Shown here piece by piece: positions 25,045 through 31,886 of a stretch of 64,000 bases of DNA. The first letter of the stretch is position 1. Each line of letters begins with the position of its first letter. Origin of the DNA: an uncultured Lachnospiraceae bacterium (GTDB taxonomy: Bacteria; Bacillota; Clostridia; Lachnospirales; Lachnospiraceae). Location: positions 248,001 to 312,000 of the forward strand of contig CATKXY010000001.1 in NCBI GenBank assembly GCA_949840915.1, written 5' to 3'. A program made the translations under genes and the position numbers. The notes beneath the pieces were generated by a model that saw nothing but the letters and a program-made list of their open reading frames with translations, had not been told where the DNA came from and ran no database searches.

Positions 25045-26772
25045 ATGTCAACAAAAGCGTATTATCCGATTTCTGAAATTGGTGCTGGCAAGCCCGGATT
25101 CAGCAAGACGCGTTCCATCATCGAGGGTGCTTTCTACACCAATAATGTAGTGAAGATCAACACCGTCAGAGAGGCATATGAGCTTGCTAAGAATTCACCC
25201 GGAACCATCGTTACCGACATGCCTGTATACAGGGCTGAGGAGCAGGGTCTGGAGAAGGATACCAAAGTTCTTCTTTTCAATGACGGCGCAGTGACCGGAC
25301 GTTATGCGGCAGCCCGTCGTATCAAGGGTGAGCCCGGCGTGGATGCTGCAAAGCTCGACAAGGTGGTAATGGACGCCATCTACAGAACCCGCTGGCAGAC
25401 CATGTATCACGCAGAGTGCTTTATCGGTCTCGATCCCGAGTTCATGGTAAAGGCACATCTGTTGATTCCCGAAGGTGAGGAGAATCTGCTTTACAATTGG
25501 ATGCTGAATTTCCAGTATATGTCTGACAAATATGTTGCAATGTACAAGGATTCCCAGCCTGTGGGCGGCGGCAAGGAGCCGGATATCTATATCTTCTCCA
25601 ATCCCCAGTGGTCTCCCGTTGAGGCTCCCGATGTGGATTACAGCTGCCTGAGCGATCCTCTTACTCTGTGCTATTTCGATACCAACGAGAACTGCGCAGC
25701 GATCCTGGGCATGAAGTATTTCGGAGAGCACAAGAAAGGTACATTGACCATGGCATGGGCTCTGGCCAACAGAAACGGCTACGCATCCTGCCACGGCGGA
25801 CAGAAGGAGTATTCCCTGGAGGGCGGTAAGAAGTTCGTTGCTTCTGTATACGGTCTGTCCGGATCCGGTAAGTCCACTCTGACTCACGCAAAACATAACG
25901 GCAAATATGATGCATTCGGCGGTATCAAGGTATTGCATGACGATGCTTTCATCATCAATTCCGACACCTGCGCATCCATCGCTCTGGAGCCTACTTATTT
26001 CGATAAGACCGCGGATTATCCCACCGGATGTCCCGACAACAAATATCTGCTGACCGCTCAGAACTGTTCCGCGACTCTGGACGAGGACGGACACGTTCAG
26101 CTGGTGACAGAGGATATCAGAAACGGTAACGGCCGTGCAATCAAGTCCAAACTGTGGTCTCCCAACCGCGTAGACAAGATTGACGCGCCTGTAAACGCTA
26201 TTTTCTGGATTATGAAGGATCCTACCATTCCTCCCGTAGTGAAGCTGAAAGGTTCCGCTCTGGCATCCGTAATGGGCGCAACTCTGGCAACCAAGACTTC
26301 CACCGCAGAGCGTGTGGCTGCAGGCACGGATATGAATGCACTTCGTATCGTTCCTTATGCAAATCCCTTCAGAACTTATCCTCTGGTAAATGATTACGAG
26401 AAGTTCAAGAAGCTTGTTGAGGAGAAGAATGTGGACTGCTACATCGTGAATACCGGAGACTTCATGGGTACCAAGTGCAAGCCTGCAGATACTCTGGGCA
26501 TTCTCGAGACCATCGTTGAGGGTAAGGCTAAATTTGAGCAGTGGGGACCTTTTGAGGATATCGAGATCATGTACGACTGGTCCGGCAGAACCTCTGACGC
26601 CTTCAAGCCCGATCTCTCCGACAAAGATTATGTCAAGGCTCTTCAGGCAGCCATGCAGAATCGTGTGGACGCAGTGGAAGGCTTTGCCACCAAGAAGGAA
26701 GGCTATGACAAGCTTCCCGATGAGGCTCTGGCAGCACTGAAGAAGATCGTTGACGAGGCTGCTTCCCTGTAA
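25045..26772 (+). CDS. pckA: Phosphoenolpyruvate carboxykinase (ATP type)
   Basis: Interconverts oxaloacetate plus ATP with PEP plus CO2 and ADP. In gut Clostridia it often runs towards CO2 fixation and ATP gain. The 575-residue protein carries the kinase P-loop VYGLSGSGKSTLTHAK (about 272-287), the following LHDDAF metal-binding motif, and RTRWQTMYH near residue 112. It uses regular, frequent codons and has a strong promoter, which suggests high expression. AAGGAGG lies eight bases before the ATG. The 6S-like RNA gene follows at once. Confidence 0.95.
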   Translation: MSTKAYYPISEIGAGKPGFSKTRSIIEGAFYTNNVVKINTVREAYELAKNSPGTIVTDMPVYRAEEQGLEKDTKVLLFNDGAVTGRYAAARRIKGEPGVDAAKLDKVVMDAIYRTRWQTMYHAECFIGLDPEFMVKAHLLIPEGEENLLYNWMLNFQYMSDKYVAMYKDSQPVGGGKEPDIYIFSNPQWSPVEAPDVDYSCLSDPLTLCYFDTNENCAAILGMKYFGEHKKGTLTMAWALANRNGYASCHGGQKEYSLEGGKKFVASVYGLSGSGKSTLTHAKHNGKYDAFGGIKVLHDDAFIINSDTCASIALEPTYFDKTADYPTGCPDNKYLLTAQNCSATLDEDGHVQLVTEDIRNGNGRAIKSKLWSPNRVDKIDAPVNAIFWIMKDPTIPPVVKLKGSALASVMGATLATKTSTAERVAAGTDMNALRIVPYANPFRTYPLVNDYEKFKKLVEEKNVDCYIVNTGDFMGTKCKPADTLGILETIVEGKAKFEQWGPFEDIEIMYDWSGRTSDAFKPDLSDKDYVKALQAAMQNRVDAVEGFATKKEGYDKLPDEALAALKKIVDEAASL

Positions 26773-26791
26773 AAGTTTCCATATTTTACAG

Positions 26792-26820
26792 TTGTAATCT
26801 GCACTCGGATTCGATATAAT
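26792..26820 (+). promoter_or_regulatory. Promoter of the 6S-like RNA
   Basis: TTGTAA (26792-26797) and a perfect TATAAT (26815-26820) are 17 bases apart. The promoter begins 20 bases after the pckA stop codon and points at a gene-free stretch that ends in a terminator. Confidence 0.75.
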
Positions 26821-26826
26821 AATAGT

Positions 26827-27069
26827 AACCTGAAATGCGCGATAACCCTTGTTCGTTTTGAACCTACATTTACTTTAAACGGGACTCCTATATTGCCAAA
26901 TGGCTGTCAGGCCTCCACGGCGGTACATGTGCCGTCGGTTCGCAGGGGAAGACAAAAGTTTGGTTGCGGTAACCCACCTAGCGTTGCTAGGAGTCAAAAA
27001 ACAAGGGGCGGCATTTTGGGCATTTGAAAGCAAACAAAAGAGAGAGCAGTCCGAAAGGACTGCTCTTTT
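26827..27069 (+). ncRNA. ssrS: 6S RNA (candidate)
   Basis: A gene-free stretch bounded by a promoter and a strong terminator folds into one long, interrupted hairpin. The outer pairs are AAATGC (26833-26838) with GCATTT (27020-27025), CCCTTGTT (26846-26853) with AACAAGGG (27000-27007), and GACTCCTA (26883-26890) with TAGGAGTC (26988-26995). Between the second and third pairs lies a large 5' bubble containing TTGAACC and TTTAAACGGG. On the 3' side CCTAGC-GTT-GCTAGG can form a competing hairpin, as in the central bubble of Firmicutes 6S RNAs. 6S RNA mimics an open promoter and binds housekeeping RNA polymerase. The mature 3' end is probably near 27030. Identification rests on fold and context, not on a covariance search. 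Confidence 0.7.
27043..27069 (+). terminator. Terminator after the 6S-like RNA
   Basis: A perfect 10-bp stem (AGAGCAGTCC) closes on a GAAA tetraloop and is followed by TTTA. It isolates the RNA gene from the SpoIID-domain gene, whose start codon is 18 bases further on. Confidence 0.85.
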
Positions 27070-27086
27070 AAGATAAACGGCATGCA

Positions 27087-29099
27087 ATGACTGATATAGA
27101 AATCAAGGGAGAGGGAATTGGCGGATTGGGAATCAGAGATTGGAATTACACAAATCAAATGAGCCGTCGGGATAGAATGCAGATGAAAGCATGGATCAGC
27201 ATGCTGGGAATCGTGCTGCTGGTATTTCTCTTTCTCGGACGGCTCTTGATAGTTATGAGAGATTCTGATGAGGAAGAGCCTGCCCCCGAACCGCATGTGC
27301 CTGTGGTTGAGAAACTTTCAAATGTCTGGCTGATCGAGGTTGGAGAGGATAATCTGCTGCTTTATAGGGACGGTGTGGAGGAGAGCTATGACTATGGCAC
27401 GGTGGAGGGAGCCTTGTACCAGCCGGACTGGAGTGCCAGAGAACAGGTGGCGGATGTAATCCTGACGGACGGGCGGGTGACGGATATGAAGCTGCTGACG
27501 GAGAAGCTTCACGGCGTCATATTGAGCGCGGATGAGGCGTCTGTCGAGGTGGAAGGATACGGAAGGCTGCCGCTGGCGGAGGATTACAAAGGCTACCGGA
27601 TATACAGTACTCCGGCGATGTGCAGCTATAGAGATCTGGCGTTCGGATACGACTTTGCGGATCTCGTCCTGGAAGACGGAGAGGTATGTGGCATTCTCAT
27701 GGTACGCGAGGAGACGATGGATGCCATACGCGTGCTGATCAAAACTGCGGATTATGCCGGCAGTCTGCATGAGGAACTGGTGATCACGGCCGATACGGAC
27801 TTTGTTCTGCGTTATGGGGATTACGGGCAGGAAACGGAGGAGATGCATGCGGCCGGTGAAGAGATCGTGATTGACAGGGAGAGCGGTTACTTTTCGGGGG
27901 ACAGGGTACAGGTGCGTCCCTCCGTGCTCACGGGTAAGGTGATCCTGAAAAACGTGAAGCGCAGCCAGGGAACTCCCGGTTACAGAGGACATCTGGAGCT
28001 GATACGGGATACAAAAGGCATTGCGGTAGTCAATGAAGTGTCTCTGGAGGAATATCTGTATTCGGTGGTGCCCAGCGAGATGCCGGCATCTTACTCCGGG
28101 GAGGCTTTGAAAGCTCAGGCGGTCTGTGCCCGTACATATGCATACGGTCATATGCAGCACGCAGCGTACCCTTCCTACGGAGCCCATGTGGACGACAGCA
28201 CCTCCTATCAGGTTTATAATAACATTCTGGAGCAGGAGAGTACCACGCGGGCGGTAAAGGAGACTTACGGACAGCTTTTGTATACTGAGGAGGGAGCGCT
28301 GGCGGGTACTTATTACTATTCCACCTCCTGCGGTGTGGGAAGCGACGCCAATGTATGGAAGACGGAGGCGGCCAAAGAGATTACCTATCTCAAGGCGGAG
28401 GCTGTAAATGAGACGCTGATGCAGGAGAAACTGATGCTGCGGGAGCAGCGGCAGGCGCAAGGCGAGGCCGTGAGCGCTTCCACACAGGCCGAATTGGGAG
28501 AGTACCTGCGGGAGGAAGAACATTTTGCAGATTTCATCACCCGTGTCAACGAAGATGATTTTGAGTCCGGGGAGGGGTGGTACCGCTGGAGCTATGAGGT
28601 GGAGAAGCTATCTGCCGAACATATCTATGAGGTCCTCAAGAAGCGTTACAAAGCCAATGAGAAGCTGATCCTGACGCTGAAAAAGGGAGAATACATCAGC
28701 GCGGAACCGCAGAAGTTTACAACGATACGGAAGCTGTTTATCTCTGTCAGAGGAAGCGGCGGGGTGGCTGACGAGCTGATTCTGGAGACGGATAAGGGAA
28801 CGTATAAGGTTATTTCCGAACACAATATACGCTATGTACTCTGTGACGGGGAGACCAGGGTGCGCCGGGCGGACGACAGTATGGTGGAGATGCCAAATCT
28901 CCTGCCCAGCGGATTCTTTGTCATTGAGGCTGGTAAAAAGAACGGGAATGTGATAGGATATACCCTGACAGGGGGCGGTTTTGGACACGGGGTGGGTATG
29001 AGCCAGAACGGAGCCAAGACCATGGCGCAAAAGGGCTATTCCTACGAGGAGATTTTACTGTTTTTTTACGAGGACTGCAGTCTGAGATCGATTTATTGA
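27087..29099 (+). CDS. SpoIID/LytB domain protein
   Basis: A 670-residue membrane-anchored protein. One helix lies at about 36-56, then a long beta-rich external region, then a SpoIID/LytB domain from about 300 with EYLYSVVPSEMPASYSGEALKAQAVCARTYA, continuing to GGGFGHGVGMSQNGA near the C-terminus. SpoIID is a lytic transglycosylase acting in engulfment; homologues of this length in Clostridia are not all sporulation proteins. The start is uncertain: ATG 27087 has no good ribosome site and lies 18 bases past the 6S terminator, and ATG 27159 is an alternative just before the membrane helix. YihY follows 13 bases downstream. Confidence 0.85.
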   Translation: MTDIEIKGEGIGGLGIRDWNYTNQMSRRDRMQMKAWISMLGIVLLVFLFLGRLLIVMRDSDEEEPAPEPHVPVVEKLSNVWLIEVGEDNLLLYRDGVEESYDYGTVEGALYQPDWSAREQVADVILTDGRVTDMKLLTEKLHGVILSADEASVEVEGYGRLPLAEDYKGYRIYSTPAMCSYRDLAFGYDFADLVLEDGEVCGILMVREETMDAIRVLIKTADYAGSLHEELVITADTDFVLRYGDYGQETEEMHAAGEEIVIDRESGYFSGDRVQVRPSVLTGKVILKNVKRSQGTPGYRGHLELIRDTKGIAVVNEVSLEEYLYSVVPSEMPASYSGEALKAQAVCARTYAYGHMQHAAYPSYGAHVDDSTSYQVYNNILEQESTTRAVKETYGQLLYTEEGALAGTYYYSTSCGVGSDANVWKTEAAKEITYLKAEAVNETLMQEKLMLREQRQAQGEAVSASTQAELGEYLREEEHFADFITRVNEDDFESGEGWYRWSYEVEKLSAEHIYEVLKKRYKANEKLILTLKKGEYISAEPQKFTTIRKLFISVRGSGGVADELILETDKGTYKVISEHNIRYVLCDGETRVRRADDSMVEMPNLLPSGFFVIEAGKKNGNVIGYTLTGGGFGHGVGMSQNGAKTMAQKGYSYEEILLFFYEDCSLRSIY

Positions 29100-29112
29100 G
29101 GGGAGCAGATAT

Positions 29113-29949
29113 ATGCTGCAAAAAACATTCCGGATATGGGCGGATTTTTCTGACAAAATGCGTAAGAAGAGCATAGCGACTTATGCGGCAAGTACAGCTT
29201 TTTTCTTTTTTCTGTCCCTGGTTCCGATGTTGATGGTGCTCTGCACGGTGCTGCCGTATACGCCGCTCACAGAGGAAAATCTGGTGGATGTGGTGACGGA
29301 TGTGACGCCGGAGGCGGTGAATTCTCTGGCCACGAATCTGATCCGCGAAGTGTACCGGACTTCGGCGGGAGCCCTGTCTCTGGCTATCATTGCGACGATC
29401 TGGTCTGCGGGAAAGGGCGTGCTGGCTTTAATGCGGGGGCTGAATGCCATCAATGACGTAGAGGAGAATCGAAATTATCTGCTGGTCCGCCTGATCGCCT
29501 GTTTTTATACGGTAGTGATGCTGGTGGTCATGATTCTTTTTCTGTTTGTCATGGTGTTTGGCAATCAGCTGGTCAATTTGATGCTGTATCGGGTGCCGCA
29601 GCTTCGGTACCTGGTGTCGCTGTATATGGAGTTTCGTTTTTTTGTGGTGTGGGTGATCCTGACACCGCTGTTTGCCGCTGTCTATGCCTATGTCCCGGAT
29701 AAGAAGCTCAGCTTCAGGGAACAGATTCCCGGGGCCAGCTTTACCTCCGTGGTGTGGAGTATTTTCTCCTGGGGCTTTTCCCTGTATGTGAGCCGCTCCG
29801 GAGCCTACAGCATTTACGGCAGCCTGTCCATCATCGTGATTGTCATGATCTGGATGTATCTCGGCATGTATATTATTATGATAGGAGCCTATCTGAATCA
29901 GTATTTTGAGCCGGTAAACAGAGTGATCATGGGAACAAAAAGCGGATAA
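29113..29949 (+). CDS. YihY/virulence factor BrkB family membrane protein
   Basis: A 278-residue protein with six predicted membrane helices and the family features TAFFFFLSLVPMLMV near the N-terminus and a terminal WMYLGMYIIMIGAYLNQYFE. The family was once called RNase BN in error; its actual role, perhaps transport, is unsettled. GAGGGGAGC precedes the ATG. It directly follows the SpoIID-domain gene and probably shares its transcript. Confidence 0.9.
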   Translation: MLQKTFRIWADFSDKMRKKSIATYAASTAFFFFLSLVPMLMVLCTVLPYTPLTEENLVDVVTDVTPEAVNSLATNLIREVYRTSAGALSLAIIATIWSAGKGVLALMRGLNAINDVEENRNYLLVRLIACFYTVVMLVVMILFLFVMVFGNQLVNLMLYRVPQLRYLVSLYMEFRFFVVWVILTPLFAAVYAYVPDKKLSFREQIPGASFTSVVWSIFSWGFSLYVSRSGAYSIYGSLSIIVIVMIWMYLGMYIIMIGAYLNQYFEPVNRVIMGTKSG

Positions 29950-29977
29950 ACGCGGTAACAGGTTTTAAAATTGATTA

Positions 29978-30056
29978 TTGACAACTCCTTTTTAAGTGAT
30001 CATAATATAAAGGGAAGAGCATATCAGGCTCTGTGACGTATGAGTTTGATCACTTA
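29978..30056 (+). promoter_or_regulatory. Promoter with a long-range inverted repeat ahead of comFB
   Basis: TTGACA (29978-29983) and CATAAT (30001-30006) are 17 bases apart. The 10-base arm TAAGTGATCA (29993-30002) runs into the -10 box. Its exact inverted copy TGATCACTTA lies at 30047-30056, just before the ribosome site of the next gene. This could be a pair of regulator half-sites for a looping repressor or the stem of a 64-base leader hairpin. Confidence 0.6.
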
Positions 30057-30070
30057 TGAGAGGTACAGCG

Positions 30071-30379
30071 ATGACGGGGTTGATAAATCTAATGGAAGAG
30101 ACAGTGCTGAGCAAGATCGATCAATTGTGGGAAGGCACTGACTATTGTAAATGCGACAGCTGTAAAATGGATGTGGCGGCGTATGCTTTGAATCGTCTTC
30201 CTCCCCAGTATGTGCAGTCACTTAAGGGTAAGGTATTGTATCAGTTTGCGTCGAGCCAGACGCAGCGCGATATTGAGGTCACGGTAGCTGTGAGCAGCGG
30301 AATCGAGATCGTTGGGAAAGCACCTCATAAAAATGTAAACTTTGTCAGCGACGAAGACGGAACATTGTCCGCCGGCTAA
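30071..30379 (+). CDS. ComFB-like late competence protein
   Basis: A 102-residue protein of the ComFB family: GLINLMEETVLSKIDQLW, then CKCDSCKMDVAAYALNRLPPQYV, a stretch with three cysteines typical of the family. ComFB lies in the competence comF operon of Bacillus, but it is not needed for transformation there. Some bacterial homologues bind cyclic dinucleotides; nothing in this sequence proves that here. AGAGGT sits six bases before ATG 30071; an earlier in-frame ATG at 30056 lies inside the inverted repeat and lacks a ribosome site. The gene has its own promoter. Confidence 0.8.
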   Translation: MTGLINLMEETVLSKIDQLWEGTDYCKCDSCKMDVAAYALNRLPPQYVQSLKGKVLYQFASSQTQRDIEVTVAVSSGIEIVGKAPHKNVNFVSDEDGTLSAG

Positions 30380-30393
30380 GCGGGATAAAGCAC

Positions 30394-30422
30394 TTGACAT
30401 TTTTACATAAATTGACTACAAT
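30394..30422 (+). promoter_or_regulatory. Promoter of the T-box-pheST operon
   Basis: TTGACA (30394-30399) and TACAAT (30417-30422) are 17 bases apart. It begins 15 bases after the comFB stop codon and leads into the T-box leader. Confidence 0.8.
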
Positions 30423-30454
30423 GAATGGAAGCGAAAGGCAGAGAGGGTGCAAAG

Positions 30455-30719
30455 TAGTCTTTTATCTTCTGTCAGAGAGAGCAGGTCAGCGGCTGAGAGC
30501 CTGCTTCAGTTCAGATAAAACGGCGAATTTCCCACCGGAGCCGTTCGAGGGAAAACGGAAAGAATTTTCCGTCTGTAGTTCGAACCGGGTCGCGCACGTT
30601 ATGCGCAGGATGAGTGCCTGAGAGGAAGGTTTCGTTTAGAGAGCGGAACTTTGCGATCGGGAAACAGGGTGGTACCGCGTAATTTACGTCCCTTGCCGGA
30701 ATCCGGCAGGGGATTTTTT
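30455..30719 (+). promoter_or_regulatory. T-box leader controlling pheST
   Basis: A leader of about 300 bases lies between a strong promoter and pheS. It contains the invariant T-box sequence AACAGGGTGGTACCGCG (30663-30679), which pairs with the acceptor end of uncharged tRNA, followed by an intrinsic terminator. Stem I appears closed by TTTATCT and AGATAAA around 30462-30518. TTC triplets at 30505-30507 and 30510-30512 in its 3' side are candidate Phe specifiers, though I could not settle which. Uncharged tRNA-Phe would favour the antiterminator and raise pheST expression. Confidence 0.93.
30690..30719 (+). terminator. Regulated terminator of the T-box
   Basis: CCCTTGCCGGA pairs with TCCGGCAGGGG (one wobble) and is followed by ATTTTTT. 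Its left arm overlaps the region that would form the antiterminator with the T-box sequence. Confidence 0.9.
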
Positions 30720-30785
30720 GTGCCCTTAACAGGGAATTTGAGGAAAATAATAAAAGCGCGCCTTGGGCGCAGAAAGAGGAAGAGG

Positions 30786-31805
30786 ATGAAAGCCAAGTTA
30801 GATCAAATCAAAGAGCAGGCTCTGGCACAGATCAAAAACTGCGACACGACCGAAAAACTCAATGAGATTCGCGTGAGTGTTCTCGGCAAAAAGGGTGAGC
30901 TGACCAGTGTCTTAAAATCCATGAAGGATGTGGCGCCGGAGGAGCGGCCCAAGGTTGGACAGTGGGTAAATGACACCCGCGCGGAGATTGAGCGGGTGCT
31001 GGAAGAGCATCGCAGCCGGATGGAGCGCGCTGTGCGGGAGGCCAGAATGAAAGCGGAGGTGATCGATGTGACTCTGCCTGCCAAGAAGGCGGAGATCGGA
31101 CATAGACATCCCAACACCATCGCGCTGGAGGAAGTAGAACGTATCTTTGTCGGCATGGGCTATGAGGTGGTGGAGGGTCCTGAGGTCGAAAGGGATTATT
31201 ATAATTTCGAGGCATTGAACATTCCGGCAGATCACCCGGCCAAGGACGAGCAGGACACCTTTTATATCAACGGAGATATTCTGCTGCGCACTCAGACATC
31301 CGGTGTGCAGGTACACGAGATGGAGAAAGGACAGCTTCCCATACGCATGATTGCCCCGGGGCGTGTATTCCGTGCCGACGAGGTAGATGCCACCCATTCC
31401 CCCTCCTTCCATCAGATTGAGGGACTGGTGATCGATAAGAACATTACGTTTGCAGATCTGAAGGGAACGCTTGCCGAGTTTGCAAGAGAGCTGTTTGGTG
31501 AGAACACCAAAGTAAAATTCCGTCCGCATCATTTTCCGTTCACCGAGCCCAGCGCAGAGATGGATGTTACCTGTTTCAAATGCGGCGGCAGTGGCTGCCG
31601 GTTCTGTAAGGGCGAGGGCTGGATTGAGATTCTGGGCTGCGGCATGGTACACCCTCATGTGCTGGAGATGAGCGGGATCGATCCCGAAGAATATTCGGGT
31701 TTTGCCTTTGGCGTGGGACTGGAGCGAATTGCGCTTCTGAAGTACGAGATAGACGACATGCGTCTCCTGTATGAAAATGATATCCGTTTCCTGAGCCAGT
31801 TTTGA
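30786..31805 (+). CDS. pheS: Phenylalanine-tRNA ligase alpha subunit
   Basis: Catalytic subunit of the heterotetrameric PheRS. The 339-residue protein has an N-terminal coiled coil (about 1-90) and a class II aminoacyl-tRNA synthetase core. GHRHPNTIALEEVERIFVGMGYEVVEGPEVE is followed by motif 2 (RVFRADEVDATHSPSFHQIEGL) and motif 3 (FGVGLERIALLKYEIDDMR). ATG 30786 follows AGAGGAAGAGG; longer in-frame versions would start inside the T-box. It sits 67 bases beyond the T-box terminator and is co-transcribed with pheT. Confidence 0.97.
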   Translation: MKAKLDQIKEQALAQIKNCDTTEKLNEIRVSVLGKKGELTSVLKSMKDVAPEERPKVGQWVNDTRAEIERVLEEHRSRMERAVREARMKAEVIDVTLPAKKAEIGHRHPNTIALEEVERIFVGMGYEVVEGPEVERDYYNFEALNIPADHPAKDEQDTFYINGDILLRTQTSGVQVHEMEKGQLPIRMIAPGRVFRADEVDATHSPSFHQIEGLVIDKNITFADLKGTLAEFARELFGENTKVKFRPHHFPFTEPSAEMDVTCFKCGGSGCRFCKGEGWIEILGCGMVHPHVLEMSGIDPEEYSGFAFGVGLERIALLKYEIDDMRLLYENDIRFLSQF

Positions 31806-31886
31806 CGCCCGGGATCGGAATGCGGCTGAATGGAACGCTTAAACAGAACTGCTGAAAGGAATCGTGAATAGAAAGGAAGAAATGAT

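Noticed and set aside
27318-28523. A 401-codon minus-strand frame opposite the SpoIID-domain gene
   Set aside because: Antisense shadow; composition skewed to His, Arg and Leu, and no promoter or ribosome site.
30651-30785. Longer start for pheS inside the leader
   Set aside because: It would begin within the T-box sequence and the terminator; the conserved protein starts at 30786.
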